Below the pieces are notes generated by a model. That model was not told the origin of the DNA. It saw only the letters and a list, made by a program, of their open reading frames with translations, and made no database searches. A stretch of 64,000 nt of DNA from UBA1181 sp045600225 (lineage in GTDB: Bacteria; Bacteroidota; Bacteroidia; Bacteroidales; Paludibacteraceae): contig JAZRXL010000014.1 in the NCBI GenBank assembly GCA_045600225.1, positions 62,001 through 126,000 of the forward strand, given 5' to 3'. Below, one piece after another: positions 34,901-44,285 of the stretch. The translations under genes were made by a program, and so were the position numbers. The stretch's first letter is position 1, and the number at the start of each line of letters is the position of its first letter.

Positions 34901-35742
34901 AGAATGATATGATCCATGACTTGATCATGAATTACATCAGAAAGTACAAGGAGTACGATGCAGAGTTGAAGAGAAAGAAGTTCAACATTACAATTGGAGA
35001 TGAGCTTCCTTCAGGAATTGTTCAATTAGTTAAGGTTTACATCGCTAAGAAGCGTAAGATCCGTGTAGGAGATAAGATGGCAGGACGTCACGGAAACAAG
35101 GGTATTGTATCTCGTATCGTTCGTCAAGAGGATATGCCATTCTTGGAAGATGGAACTCCAGTTGATATTGTATTGAATCCGTTGGGTGTGCCTTCTCGTA
35201 TGAACTTGGGTCAGATTTTTGAGACTGTATTAGGACATGCGGGTATGAAGTTAGGTGTTAAGTTCGCTACTCCTATCTTTGATGGTGCATCATTGGATGA
35301 TTTGAATGAATGGACAGACAAGGCAGGTCTTCCTCGTTACGGAAAGACATACTTGTGTGATGGTGGAACAGGAGAGCGTTTCGACCAACCTGCAACAGTA
35401 GGTGTTATCTATATGTTGAAGTTGGGTCACATGGTTGATGATAAGATGCATGCTCGTTCTATCGGTCCATACTCATTGATCACACAACAACCATTAGGTG
35501 GTAAGGCACAATTCGGAGGTCAACGTTTCGGAGAGATGGAGGTTTGGGCATTGGAAGCATTCGGTGCATCTCACATTCTTCAAGAGATCTTGACAGTTAA
35601 GTCTGATGATGTGATGGGTCGTGCTCGTGCATACGAGGCAATTGTTAAGGGCGAACCAATGCCGCCTGCAGGTATCCCTGAATCTTTGAATGTGTTGTTA
35701 CACGAGTTGAGAGGTTTAGGTTTAAGTGTTAAACTCGATTAA
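31930..35742 (+). CDS. rpoB: DNA-directed RNA polymerase subunit beta
   Basis: The 1270-residue product is the beta subunit, which forms half of the active-site cleft. Conserved segments include the rifampicin-region motif FGTNALSQFMDQTNPLAE near 465-485 with the following HKRRLSALGPGGL, and GDKMAGRHGNKG near 1048-1059. At the rifampicin-binding positions the sequence looks like a normal susceptible type (Asp in FMDQTN, His in THKRR, Ser in RLSALG). The length is normal for Bacteroidota. It is followed by rpoC after 24 bases. Confidence 0.99.
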   Translation: MSSNNKNQRVTFASVKNQMEYPDFLEVQLKSFRDFFQLDTPPELRKDDGMFKVFAENFPIADTRNNFVLEFLDYYIDPSKYTIDECIERGLTYSVPLKAKLKLYCTDPDHEDFETIIQDVYLGTIPYMTDKGTFVINGAERVIVSQLHRSPGVFFGQSMHANGTKLYSARIIPFKGSWIEFATDISNVMYAYIDRKKKLPVTTLLRAIGFESDKDILEIFGLSEEVKVTKAGLKKVEGRKLAARVLKTWVEDFVDEDTGEVVSIERTEVIIDRETVLDKDNIQDILDSGVQTILLHKEDANLSDYSIIYNTLQKDPTNSEKEAVYYIYRQMRSADPADENAAREVISGLFFSEKRYDLGDVGRYRINKKLNLSTDMDVRVLTKEDIIEIIKYLIELINSKADVDDIDHLSNRRVRTVGEQLYNQFGVGLARMARTIRERMNIRDNEVFSPTELINAKTISSVINSFFGTNALSQFMDQTNPLAEITHKRRLSALGPGGLSRERAGFEVRDVHYTHYGRLCPIETPEGPNIGLISSLCVYAKINDLGFIETPYRIVKDGKVDVSEEGLKYMTAEEEEGKIIAQGNAPLDDNGNFLVEKVKARKEADFPNVDPKELDLMDVAPQQIASIAASLIPFLEHDDANRALMGSNMMRQAVPLLRCESPIVGTGIERQLVRDSRTQIAAEGDGVIEFVDASVIKVRYDRTEDEEYVSFESSLKEYIIPKFRKTNQSTTIDLRPIVVSGQRVTKGQILTEGYSTQDGELAIGKNLLVAFMPWKGYNYEDAIVINEKVCKYDIFTSVHVDEYQLEVRETKRGMEELTSDIPNVSEEATRNLDDNGVIRVGAPVEPGDILIGKITPKGESDPSPEEKLLRAIFGDKAGDVKDASLKANPSLRGIVVGKRLFSKAMKTRKSRLSDKAILEKLDAEFEEKEMALKTILIEKLQVLTNGKTSQGVKDFLGTDVIAKGAKFTKKALEEINYMEVQLTKWTSDAHKNDMIHDLIMNYIRKYKEYDAELKRKKFNITIGDELPSGIVQLVKVYIAKKRKIRVGDKMAGRHGNKGIVSRIVRQEDMPFLEDGTPVDIVLNPLGVPSRMNLGQIFETVLGHAGMKLGVKFATPIFDGASLDDLNEWTDKAGLPRYGKTYLCDGGTGERFDQPATVGVIYMLKLGHMVDDKMHARSIGPYSLITQQPLGGKAQFGGQRFGEMEVWALEAFGASHILQEILTVKSDDVMGRARAYEAIVKGEPMPPAGIPESLNVLLHELRGLGLSVKLD

Positions 35743-35766
35743 TGTTCATTTTTATTCCGTACAAAA

Positions 35767-38700
35767 ATGGGTTTTAGAAACGATAATAAAACAAAGAGCG
35801 CTTTCACGAAGATTTCTATTGGTTTGGCTTCTCCTGAAGAAATTTTGGAGATGTCAAGCGGAGAAGTTTTGAAGCCAGAGACTATCAATTATAGAACATA
35901 TAAGCCAGAGCGTGATGGTTTGTTCTGTGAGCGTATCTTCGGTCCAGTAAAGGATTACGAGTGCCATTGCGGTAAGTACAAGAGAATTCGTTATAAGAAT
36001 ATCGTCTGTGACCGTTGTGGTGTTGAAGTAACAGAGAAGAAGGTACGTCGTGAGCGTATGGGTCACATTCAGTTGGTGGTTCCTGTTGCTCATATCTGGT
36101 ATTTCCGTTCTTTGCCTAACAAAATAGGATATTTGTTAGGTATGCCAACAAAGAAATTGGATGCTGTTATCTATTACGAAAGATATGTGGTTATTCAACC
36201 AGGTATCAAGGCTGAGGATGGTATCGCAGAACAAGATTTGTTGACTGAAGAGGAATATTTGGACATTATTGATACTCTTCCAAAAGAGAATCAATTGTTA
36301 GATGATTCTGATCCAAACAAGTTCATCGCTAAGATGGGTGCTGAGGCTGTTTATGATATGCTTCAGAGAATTGATTTGGACTCGTTGTCATATGAATTGC
36401 GTAATAGAGCAGGACAGGAGTCTTCTCAACAACGCAAAACAGAAGCATTAAAACGTTTGCAAGTAGTAGAAGCATTTAGAGCTTCTAACGGAAGAAATAA
36501 ACCAGAATGGTTGATTGTAAAGATCGTTCCGGTTATTCCTCCTGAATTGCGTCCATTGGTTCCATTGGATGGTGGTCGTTTCGCTACTTCTGACTTGAAC
36601 GATTTGTATCGTCGTGTTATCATCAGAAACAATCGTTTGAAGAGATTGATCGAGATTAAGGCTCCTGAAGTTATCTTGCGTAACGAAAAACGTATGTTGC
36701 AAGAGGCTGTGGATTCATTGTTCGACAACTCTCGTAAGTCAAGTGCAGTAAAGACTGACGCTAACCGTCCATTGAAGTCATTGTCTGACTCATTGAAAGG
36801 TAAGCAAGGTCGTTTCCGTCAAAACTTGCTTGGTAAACGTGTTGACTATTCTGCTCGTTCTGTAATCGTCGTTGGTCCTGAGTTGAAGATGCACGAGTGC
36901 GGTCTTCCAAAGGATATGGCAGCAGAGCTTTACAAACCATTTGTTATTCGTAAATTGATCGAGCGTGGTATTGTTAAGACAGTTAAGTCAGCAAAGAAAA
37001 TTGTAGATAGAAAAGATCCTGTAGTTTGGGACATCTTGGAATATGTGATGAAGGGTCATCCAGTTCTTTTGAACCGTGCTCCTACTTTGCACCGTTTGGG
37101 TATCCAAGCATTCCAACCTAAGATGATAGAAGGTAAGGCTATTCAACTTCACCCATTGGCTTGTACTGCGTTCAACGCCGACTTCGATGGTGACCAGATG
37201 GCCGTTCACTTGCCGTTAGGAAATGAGGCTGTATTGGAAGCTCAAATGTTGATGTTGGCTTCTCATAACATCCTTAACCCAGCAAATGGATCTCCAATCA
37301 CAGTTCCTTCTCAGGACATGGTTCTTGGTCTTTATTACATCACAAAACCTCGTAAGGGTGCCCTTGGTGAAGGTTTGGTATTCTATGGTGTAGAAGAGGC
37401 TGAGATTGCATACAATGAAAAGAAAGTTGATTTGCACGCACCAATCAAGGTGATTGTAAAAGACTTGAATGATAAGGGCGAATTGGTTGACACTATGGTT
37501 GAGACAACTGTAGGTCGTTTGAAGTTCAACCAAAACGTTCCTCAAGAGGTTGGTTACGTAAACACTTTGATTACTAAGAAATCTCTTCGTGAGATCATCA
37601 GTAATGTAATTAAGGTTTGTGGAGTTGCTCGTACAGCTCAGTTCCTTGATGATATCAAGAACTTAGGATATTATATGGCGTTCCGTGGATGCTTGTCATT
37701 TAACTTGGAGAACGTGATTATCCCTAAGGAGAAAGAGGAATTGGTACAAAAGGGTTACGCTGAGGTAGAAGAGGTGATGAATAACTATAACATGGGATTC
37801 ATTACATACAACGAGCGTTACAACCAAATTATCGATATCTGGACGCATATTAATGCTGATTTGGCTAACATCTTGATGAAGACTATTTCTTCTGATGACC
37901 AAGGATTTAACTCTGTATACATGATGTTGGATTCTGGAGCCCGTGGATCTAAAGAGCAGATTCGTCAGTTGTCTGGTATGCGTGGTTTGATGGCTAAGCC
38001 TCAAAAGTCTGGAGCTGAAGGTGGTCAGATTATTGAGAACCCAATTCTTTCTAACTTTAAGGAAGGTTTGTCTGTGTTGGAGTACTTTATTTCTACTCAC
38101 GGTGCTCGTAAAGGTTTGGCCGATACCGCTTTGAAGACTGCCGATGCAGGATATTTGACTCGTCGTTTGGTTGACGTTTCTCATGACGTGATTATCAACG
38201 AGGAAGATTGTGGAACTCTTCGTGGTCTAGTATGTACAGAGTTGAAGAATAACGAGGAAGTTGTTGCTTCTTTGTATGAAAGAATATTAGGACGTGTATC
38301 TGTTCACGATATTCAACATCCTTTGACAGGCGAGATCATCGTTCGTTCTGGTGAAGAGATTCGTGAGGATGCAGCACAAAAGATTCAAGATTCTCCAATC
38401 GAGAGAGTTGAGATCCGTTCTGTGTTGACTTGTGAATCTAAGAAGGGTGTTTGTGCAAAATGTTACGGACGTAACTTGGCTACAAGCCGTTTGGTTCAAA
38501 AAGGTGAGGCTGTTGGAGTCATCGCTGCACAGTCAATCGGTGAGCCAGGAACTCAGTTGACATTGCGTACGTTCCACGTCGGTGGTGTTGCAGGTAATAT
38601 CGCTGCTAACTCAGGTATCACTTCTAAGTATGATGGATTCATTGAAATCGATGAGTTGCGTACAATTGATTCTGTTGATGAAGACAACAAACCAATCAAG

Positions 38701-40035
38701 GTGGTTGTAGGTCGTTTGGCAGAGTTGAAAATCATCGATCCAAATACAAAGATTACTTTGTCAAATGCTAACATTCCTTACGGTGCTAAATTGTTCGTTG
38801 ATCCGGGATCAAATGTTAAGAAAGGCGATCGTATTTGTGAATGGGACCCATTCAACGCTGTAATCGTAATCGAAGTTGGTGGTAAGATTAAGTTTGAAAA
38901 TGTTATCGAAAATGTAACATACAAGACAGAGTCTGATGAAACCACTGGTTTGCGTGAAAAGATTATCATCGAATCAAAGGATAAGACTAAGGTTCCTGAA
39001 GCTCACATTGTTGATAAGAAGGGTAATGTGGTTAAGACTTACAGTTTGCCAGTAGGCGCTCACGTTACAGTTGATGATAATGATGAGGTTCGTCCAGGTC
39101 AATTGTTGGTTAAGATCCCTCGTGCTGTTGGTAGTGCAGGTGATATCACCGGAGGTCTTCCTCGTGTAACCGAATTGTTCGAGGCAAGAAATCCTTCTAA
39201 TCCAGCAGTTGTTTCAGAAATCGATGGTGAGGTTACTTTTGGTAAGGTAAAACGTGGTAATCGTGAAATCGCTATCACTTCGAAGACAGGAGATGTTAAG
39301 AAGTACTTAGTTCCATTGTCAAAACAAATATTGGTACAAGAGAACGATTATGTTCGTGCTGGTACTCCTCTTTCTGATGGTGCAATCACTCCATCTGATA
39401 TTTTGGCAATCATGGGACCTACAGCGGTTCAAGAGTATATCGTAAACGAGGTTCAAGATGTGTATCGTCTGCAAGGTGTAAAGATCAACGATAAGCACTT
39501 TGAGGTAATCGTACGTCAAATGATGCGTAAGGTTGAGATTGAGGATGCTGGAGATACTCGCTTCTTGGAGAAAGAAATGGTTGATAAGTTGGAATTTATG
39601 GAAGAGAATGACCGTATCTATGGTAAAAAGGTCGTTGTTGATGCCGGAGATTCTGAGAATTTGAAACCAGGACAAATCGTTACAGCTCGTAAGTTGAGAG
39701 ATGAGAACAGTGCTTTGAAGCGTAAGGACTTGAAATTGGTAGAGACGAGAGATGCAGTTCCTGCAATTTCTTCGCAAGTTCTTCAAGGTATCACTCGCGC
39801 TGCATTGCAAACATCAAGCTTTATGTCGGCAGCTTCCTTCCAGGAGACTCCAAAGGTGTTGAACGACGCTGCTATTCGTGGAAAGGTAGACAACTTGGAA
39901 GGTATGAAGGAAAATGTGATCTGTGGTCACTTGATTCCTGCAGGTACTGGACAAAGAGAGTTCGACAGATTGATTGTTGGTTCTAAAGACGATATGGAGG
40001 GTATTATCAATGCTCGCACAATGTCTGAAAATTAA
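35767..40035 (+). CDS. rpoC: DNA-directed RNA polymerase subunit beta'
   Basis: The protein has 1422 residues. An N-terminal zinc site is visible as CHCGKYKR and CDRCG near 66-85. The Mg-binding motif NADFDGDQMAV is near 468-478, and the trigger-loop and bridge-helix regions follow. A second zinc site is suggested by CTELKNN, CESKKGVCAKCYG near 885-900. It is the catalytic beta' subunit. A hairpin follows the stop. Confidence 0.99.
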   Translation: MGFRNDNKTKSAFTKISIGLASPEEILEMSSGEVLKPETINYRTYKPERDGLFCERIFGPVKDYECHCGKYKRIRYKNIVCDRCGVEVTEKKVRRERMGHIQLVVPVAHIWYFRSLPNKIGYLLGMPTKKLDAVIYYERYVVIQPGIKAEDGIAEQDLLTEEEYLDIIDTLPKENQLLDDSDPNKFIAKMGAEAVYDMLQRIDLDSLSYELRNRAGQESSQQRKTEALKRLQVVEAFRASNGRNKPEWLIVKIVPVIPPELRPLVPLDGGRFATSDLNDLYRRVIIRNNRLKRLIEIKAPEVILRNEKRMLQEAVDSLFDNSRKSSAVKTDANRPLKSLSDSLKGKQGRFRQNLLGKRVDYSARSVIVVGPELKMHECGLPKDMAAELYKPFVIRKLIERGIVKTVKSAKKIVDRKDPVVWDILEYVMKGHPVLLNRAPTLHRLGIQAFQPKMIEGKAIQLHPLACTAFNADFDGDQMAVHLPLGNEAVLEAQMLMLASHNILNPANGSPITVPSQDMVLGLYYITKPRKGALGEGLVFYGVEEAEIAYNEKKVDLHAPIKVIVKDLNDKGELVDTMVETTVGRLKFNQNVPQEVGYVNTLITKKSLREIISNVIKVCGVARTAQFLDDIKNLGYYMAFRGCLSFNLENVIIPKEKEELVQKGYAEVEEVMNNYNMGFITYNERYNQIIDIWTHINADLANILMKTISSDDQGFNSVYMMLDSGARGSKEQIRQLSGMRGLMAKPQKSGAEGGQIIENPILSNFKEGLSVLEYFISTHGARKGLADTALKTADAGYLTRRLVDVSHDVIINEEDCGTLRGLVCTELKNNEEVVASLYERILGRVSVHDIQHPLTGEIIVRSGEEIREDAAQKIQDSPIERVEIRSVLTCESKKGVCAKCYGRNLATSRLVQKGEAVGVIAAQSIGEPGTQLTLRTFHVGGVAGNIAANSGITSKYDGFIEIDELRTIDSVDEDNKPIKVVVGRLAELKIIDPNTKITLSNANIPYGAKLFVDPGSNVKKGDRICEWDPFNAVIVIEVGGKIKFENVIENVTYKTESDETTGLREKIIIESKDKTKVPEAHIVDKKGNVVKTYSLPVGAHVTVDDNDEVRPGQLLVKIPRAVGSAGDITGGLPRVTELFEARNPSNPAVVSEIDGEVTFGKVKRGNREIAITSKTGDVKKYLVPLSKQILVQENDYVRAGTPLSDGAITPSDILAIMGPTAVQEYIVNEVQDVYRLQGVKINDKHFEVIVRQMMRKVEIEDAGDTRFLEKEMVDKLEFMEENDRIYGKKVVVDAGDSENLKPGQIVTARKLRDENSALKRKDLKLVETRDAVPAISSQVLQGITRAALQTSSFMSAASFQETPKVLNDAAIRGKVDNLEGMKENVICGHLIPAGTGQREFDRLIVGSKDDMEGIINARTMSEN

Positions 40036-40056
40036 TTAAGAGTTGAATATATTGAT

Positions 40057-40089
40057 AAAGGAAACTGGTGTAAACTGGTTTCCTTTGTC
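40057..40089 (+). terminator. Possible terminator after rpoC
   Basis: AAAGGAAAC pairs with GTTTCCTTT around a 12-base loop. Only a weak T tract (TTTGTCGTTT) follows, so read-through into the DUF3467 gene is plausible. Confidence 0.5.
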
Positions 40090-40107
40090 GTTTAAAGTTT
40101 TTAAGTT

Positions 40108-40440
40108 ATGCAAGATAATAATGAGGATGTAAAAGTTGAGAAAAACCAAATTTCAGTTGAAATTAGTGAAGAGGTGGCAGAGGGTATTTATACGAATATG
40201 GCTGTAATCTCTCATTCCTCATCTGAGTTCGTATTGGATTTCTTACGTATTATGCCTAATTCAAATAAAGCAAAGGTAAAATCGAGAATCATATTGACTC
40301 CGGAACATGCAAAGCGTTTGTTGAGAGCATTGGATGAAAACATGAAGAAGTATGAAAGCCAGTTTGGTACTGTTCAGCGTTCGGATTCTGGTTTTAACCC
40401 TCCATTCCCCATTAATTTGTCAGGTTCCGGGGAGGCTTGA
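40108..40440 (+). CDS. DUF3467 family protein
   Basis: A 110-residue soluble protein of the DUF3467 family, recognised by the central segment ISEEVAEGIYTNMAVISHSSSEFVLDF and the later RIILTPEHAKRLLRAL. No function is established. In Bacteroidota the gene often follows rpoC, as here, which suggests a link to transcription or simply a conserved order. There is no signal peptide. The C-terminal tail is rich in Asn, Pro and Gly and probably disordered. Confidence 0.85.
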   Translation: MQDNNEDVKVEKNQISVEISEEVAEGIYTNMAVISHSSSEFVLDFLRIMPNSNKAKVKSRIILTPEHAKRLLRALDENMKKYESQFGTVQRSDSGFNPPFPINLSGSGEA

Positions 40441-40472
40441 TGTATATCTTGCTTAGAAATTTTCTTAAAACA

Positions 40473-40502
40473 TTGTTTCAAAACAAAAAATAGTTATATT
40501 TG
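40473..40502 (+). promoter_or_regulatory. Promoter of the small exported protein and rpe
   Basis: TTG (40473-40475), a 19-base spacer, and TATATTTG (40495-40502) followed by C. It lies 15 bases before the ATG at 40518, so the 5' untranslated region would be very short. Confidence 0.72.
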
Positions 40503-40517
40503 CAGAATAACTAAAAA

Positions 40518-40901
40518 ATGAATAAAATGAGAAAAATATTATTGTCTATACTTTTGGGGTCATTCGCATTATCTGCATTTCCGGCAGAGTATATGAAAGT
40601 TTCTCCAGATCGTCCTGTAGAAGACGGTCAGAGAGTTTATAAGATTCGTAAGGGTTATTCTCGTCGTGATAAGATCGAGTGGGTAACTTTCAAAGGCGAA
40701 TTTGATAACTTCTTCTATGAGTTGGGCTATGAGTATACAATGTATGTAAAAGAATATAATCCTCAAGCAGATACTATTTATGTTATCAAAACTATTGCCC
40801 GTGATAATAGTGAGGCTTATATGAAGCAATTGGAGGCTCAAAAGAAACGTGAAGAGAGAGCTGCTGCTAAAGCTGCTGCGGCTGCTGCACAAGGAAAATA
40901 A
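40518..40901 (+). CDS. Small exported protein of unknown function
   Basis: A 127-residue protein with an N-terminal signal peptide (KILLSILLGSFALSAFPA). The mature part of about 80 residues is mixed polar and aromatic, with YSRRDKIEWVTFKGEFDNF and YEYTMYVKEYNP. The C-terminus is a charged helix ending in an Ala run (AAAKAAAAAAQ). I do not recognise the family. It has its own promoter and is followed by rpe after 8 bases. Export to the periplasm is the only firm inference. Confidence 0.75.
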   Translation: MNKMRKILLSILLGSFALSAFPAEYMKVSPDRPVEDGQRVYKIRKGYSRRDKIEWVTFKGEFDNFFYELGYEYTMYVKEYNPQADTIYVIKTIARDNSEAYMKQLEAQKKREERAAAKAAAAAAQGK

Positions 40902-40909
40902 ATTTAGTT

Positions 40910-41563
40910 ATGAGCCACTTGATTGCCCCTTCAATGCTTTCTGCTGATTTTGCCAATTTGCAGAGAGATGTTGAAATGGTTAATAATAGCGAGGCTGACT
41001 GGTTCCATTTGGATATAATGGATGGCGTTTTTGTGCCGAATTTATCTTTTGGAATTCCTGTTGTCGAGGCTATTAATAAATACGCCCAGAAGCCTTTGGA
41101 TGTTCATCTTATGATAGTTGAGCCTACAAAGTATGTGGATGCTTTCTATAAAGCAGGTGCTAAGGTGATAAATGTGCACTACGAGGCTTGCTTGCATTTG
41201 CATTCTACAATACAAAAGATTAAATCTTTGGGGGTTATGGCTGGTGTTACATTAAATCCTCATACTCCAGTTTCTGTCTTGGAAGAGATTATTCCGGATT
41301 TAGATTTGGTTATGTTGATGTCTGTAAATCCAGGCTTTGGTGGACAAAAGTTCATCGAAAACACAATCGATAAAACGAAAAGGTTAAAGGAGCTTATCTT
41401 GAAAAGAGGTTCTAGGGCTTTGATAGAAATCGATGGTGGCGTAAATTACGATACAGGTAAACGTTTGATTCAGGCGGGTGCCGATGTATTGGTCGCTGGA
41501 AGTTTTGTGTTCGGTGCAGAAAATCCAACGGAAACTATTTCGAATTTGAAGAATTTGAAGTGA
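40910..41563 (+). CDS. rpe: Ribulose-phosphate 3-epimerase
   Basis: The 217-residue protein is a TIM-barrel epimerase of the pentose phosphate pathway. It converts ribulose 5-phosphate and xylulose 5-phosphate. Conserved segments are IAPSMLSADFANL at the start, WFHLDIMDGVFVPN, VHLMIVEP, VNPGFGGQKF and EIDGGV. The catalytic aspartates lie in DIMDG (about 36-39) and IDGG (about 178). A terminator follows. Confidence 0.97.
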   Translation: MSHLIAPSMLSADFANLQRDVEMVNNSEADWFHLDIMDGVFVPNLSFGIPVVEAINKYAQKPLDVHLMIVEPTKYVDAFYKAGAKVINVHYEACLHLHSTIQKIKSLGVMAGVTLNPHTPVSVLEEIIPDLDLVMLMSVNPGFGGQKFIENTIDKTKRLKELILKRGSRALIEIDGGVNYDTGKRLIQAGADVLVAGSFVFGAENPTETISNLKNLK

Positions 41564-41570
41564 TTATATT

Positions 41571-41610
41571 AGAAGGGATGTTTTTTTGAATGTCCCTTCT
41601 TTCTTTTTTA
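41571..41610 (+). terminator. Rho-independent terminator of rpe
   Basis: AGAAGGGA pairs with TCCCTTCT around a 14-base loop, followed by TTCTTTTTTA. Confidence 0.8.
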
Positions 41611-41657
41611 TAACAATCTGTTTTGTGTGATTGTTCTGTCTGTTTTTGATTTACCTA

Positions 41658-43214
41658 ATGATAATTTTTGCTGAAATACCTTTCCTAAGGCCTCTTCTGT
41701 TTTTGGTTTTGGGGATCTTGTTGACCCCATATTTGTCGATGACTATAATTGCCATTGCCTTGTTACTCTCTTTGTTCGTGTGGATTATATGGATCATGAA
41801 AAGGAAGTCTTATGCTTATGCCTTTTTGTATGGTGTCGTTGTGATGTTGTTTTTCTTTTCATTGGGTTCTGTCCGGACTATGGAAGAGAATAGTAACATT
41901 ATAAACTCCGACCAATTCCCCGATGTGATTTGTTGTAGGATTGTGAATGTGCCGGTGGAGAAGGATAAAACAATTTTTTTGCAGGTGAAGGTTTTGATGG
42001 ATAGCCCTCGTGATGTAATGTTACAGTTGTATGTGAAGAAAGATGATTGGTCTCTTTCTCTGCAGGAAGGAGATTGGATTTCTGTGAAAAAGGAAACTTT
42101 GGTTAATACGAGAATAAATACTAACTCGGATTACCAGGGTTATTTGAGATCAAAAGGTTTTTCTGGATCTTACTATGTGAAATCTGTTCAATGGATGTTT
42201 GTTGCTCATTCGACTTCCTTTTCTTTGAAGGTACTATCTCACAGAATTCAGAAGAAATTAGTATCGATATTGGAGGAGTCTGGCATGAGTGGTCTGGAAC
42301 TCGGCGTTGTTTCTGCGCTTTCAATCGGAGATAAAAGTTTGTTGGATAAGGATTTGAAGAATAGTTACTCCGTGACGGGTGCAAGTCATATATTGGCAGT
42401 GAGTGGTTTGCATGTTGGGGTGGTGTTTTTCGTGTTTTCGAAAATACTTTCTCTATTTATGAGATCTGCTTCGTTGGGAAAACTGCGGGTCTTATTCTCT
42501 TTGGTAGTATTGTGGATTTTTACTTTTGTGACAGGTTTGTCTCCTTCAGTGATACGAGCTGCTATTATGTTAACGCTTGCTTCGTTGGCAATTTTGATAA
42601 ATCGTAAGTCTCAGATATACAACACTGTGTTTGCTGCTGCTTTTTTTATGTTGTTATACTCTCCAAGATATTTGTTTGATGTCGGCTTTCAGTTGAGCTT
42701 TGCAGCAGTATTGTCAATTTTGTTCTTTCAAAAACCTATCTACAATGCATTGGTTCCGCGAAATATTGTTCAGGAAAAGATTTGGTCCGTACTCTCTGTT
42801 ACATTTGCAGCTCAAATAGGGACTTTGTTCTTTACTTTGTATTATTTCCATCAAGTCAGTAATGTGTTTTGGTTGTCTTGCTTTGTCGTTATTCCTGTCT
42901 CCTCTTTGGTGATTTATTTGTCTATTTTGCTGTGGTGCTTCCATTCTGTTCCTTTCGTTGGGGGTGGTTTGTCGTATGTTTTGACAAAGATCGTTTATGG
43001 AATGAATTGCGTGGTTCAAGGGATGGAGGGTTGGGACTGGACTGTTTGCCAAAATGTGGCTTTTGGTAAGATAGATCTGTTGTTTGGTTGCCTTTTCCTT
43101 TTGTTACTTGTTTTGGTTGTGAAGAAACAATCTTTTCGGAGAATTATGGCTTTTTTGATGCATGTGTTTCTTTGGTCAATATACCAAACCATAACCATTT
43201 TTTTTGTATCTTAG
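41658..43214 (+). CDS. comEC: ComEC/Rec2-type membrane protein without metallo-beta-lactamase domain
   Basis: A 518-residue polytopic membrane protein. The N-terminal part has membrane segments and a DUF4131-like soluble domain (about 60-180). The Competence domain follows, with SYSVTGASHILAVSGLHVGVVF near 233-254 and TGLSPSVIRAAIM near 295-307. ComEC is the inner-membrane channel for single-stranded DNA in natural transformation. The C-terminal beta-lactamase-like domain of longer ComEC proteins is absent. The start is set at the ATG at 41658; an earlier TTG is unlikely. No other competence gene is nearby, so DNA uptake is not proven. Confidence 0.85.
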   Translation: MIIFAEIPFLRPLLFLVLGILLTPYLSMTIIAIALLLSLFVWIIWIMKRKSYAYAFLYGVVVMLFFFSLGSVRTMEENSNIINSDQFPDVICCRIVNVPVEKDKTIFLQVKVLMDSPRDVMLQLYVKKDDWSLSLQEGDWISVKKETLVNTRINTNSDYQGYLRSKGFSGSYYVKSVQWMFVAHSTSFSLKVLSHRIQKKLVSILEESGMSGLELGVVSALSIGDKSLLDKDLKNSYSVTGASHILAVSGLHVGVVFFVFSKILSLFMRSASLGKLRVLFSLVVLWIFTFVTGLSPSVIRAAIMLTLASLAILINRKSQIYNTVFAAAFFMLLYSPRYLFDVGFQLSFAAVLSILFFQKPIYNALVPRNIVQEKIWSVLSVTFAAQIGTLFFTLYYFHQVSNVFWLSCFVVIPVSSLVIYLSILLWCFHSVPFVGGGLSYVLTKIVYGMNCVVQGMEGWDWTVCQNVAFGKIDLLFGCLFLLLLVLVVKKQSFRRIMAFLMHVFLWSIYQTITIFFVS

Positions 43215-43232
43215 CACCCAAAATTGACACAT

Positions 43233-44285
43233 ATGATTTCAAAGATTATCAAGGAAGATTTGATTCAAGAAACGAAGAGTGAGATTGAATCGGTAAATGA
43301 CATTGTTATTGTTTCTCATATATCTCCAGATGGTGATGCAATAGGATCTTCGTTAGGATTTGCTAATTTTTTGGCAGGTTTGGATAAGCGTGTGACTGTT
43401 ATTGTTCCAACAGCATTCCCTAATTACTTTAATTGGATGCCTGGTGCTTCTGATATCTTGGTTTATGAAGAGTCTAAGGAGAAATCTGATGAGGTAATTA
43501 AGTCGGCAGAATTGATATTCGCTTTGGACTTTAATGAGTTGAAAAGAATAGGGGATATGGCTTTTCTTGTGGCTGATTCTCCTGCAAAAAAGATTTTAGT
43601 GGACCATCATATCAATCCTGGTAGTTTTGCCGATATTGTAATATCCTATCCAGATATGTCATCTACGGCAGAAATGATATTCCGTTTAATCTGTCGTATG
43701 GGATATTTCACTGATATGACTTTGGAGTGTGCTCAATGTATTTTTGTGGGAATGATGACTGACACAGGATCATTCTCGTATAACTCAAATCAACCTGAAA
43801 TCTATTCCATAATTTCTGAACTTATCAAGAAAGGCGTTGATAAGGATGAGATTCATCGTCGCGTGTTTGACAATTATTCGGAATCAAGATTCCGTATGAT
43901 GGGTTACATGTTGTCGAATAAAATGAAAATTTATGAGGAATATGGAGCTGCCTTGATGTGCTTGACAAAGGAGGAATTGGCACAGTTCAATTATCAGCCT
44001 GGAGATGCAGAAGGTTTTGTAAACATGCCTTTGTCAATAAAAGGAATTGTGTTTACTGCGTTCTTTAAGGAAGATGAAGAGAAGATTAGAATTTCTTTCA
44101 GATCGCAAGGAGATATTCCGGTAAATGAGTTCTCTGCAAGTTATTTTGCTGGTGGAGGTCATAAAAATGCGGCGGGTGGACAGTTGTTCCTTTCGATGGA
44201 TGAGGCTATCCGTCTGTTTGAAGAGAAATTGCCTACGATGTCTGAGTGTTTGAAAGCGGAGAGAGAGCGTCAATTAAGTATTTAA
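43233..44285 (+). CDS. DHH/DHHA1 phosphoesterase, NrnA-like
   Basis: The protein has 350 residues from the ATG at 43233. It belongs to the DHH superfamily of manganese phosphoesterases. The SPDGDAIGS motif is at 31-39 and VDHH near 125. The C-terminal DHHA1 domain contains the substrate-binding GGGHKNAAGG near 305-314. Relatives (NrnA) degrade very short RNAs, pAp or cyclic dinucleotide products; which of these applies is not clear from sequence. Its stop overlaps the start of the next gene by one base (TAATG). Confidence 0.9.
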   Translation: MISKIIKEDLIQETKSEIESVNDIVIVSHISPDGDAIGSSLGFANFLAGLDKRVTVIVPTAFPNYFNWMPGASDILVYEESKEKSDEVIKSAELIFALDFNELKRIGDMAFLVADSPAKKILVDHHINPGSFADIVISYPDMSSTAEMIFRLICRMGYFTDMTLECAQCIFVGMMTDTGSFSYNSNQPEIYSIISELIKKGVDKDEIHRRVFDNYSESRFRMMGYMLSNKMKIYEEYGAALMCLTKEELAQFNYQPGDAEGFVNMPLSIKGIVFTAFFKEDEEKIRISFRSQGDIPVNEFSASYFAGGGHKNAAGGQLFLSMDEAIRLFEEKLPTMSECLKAERERQLSI

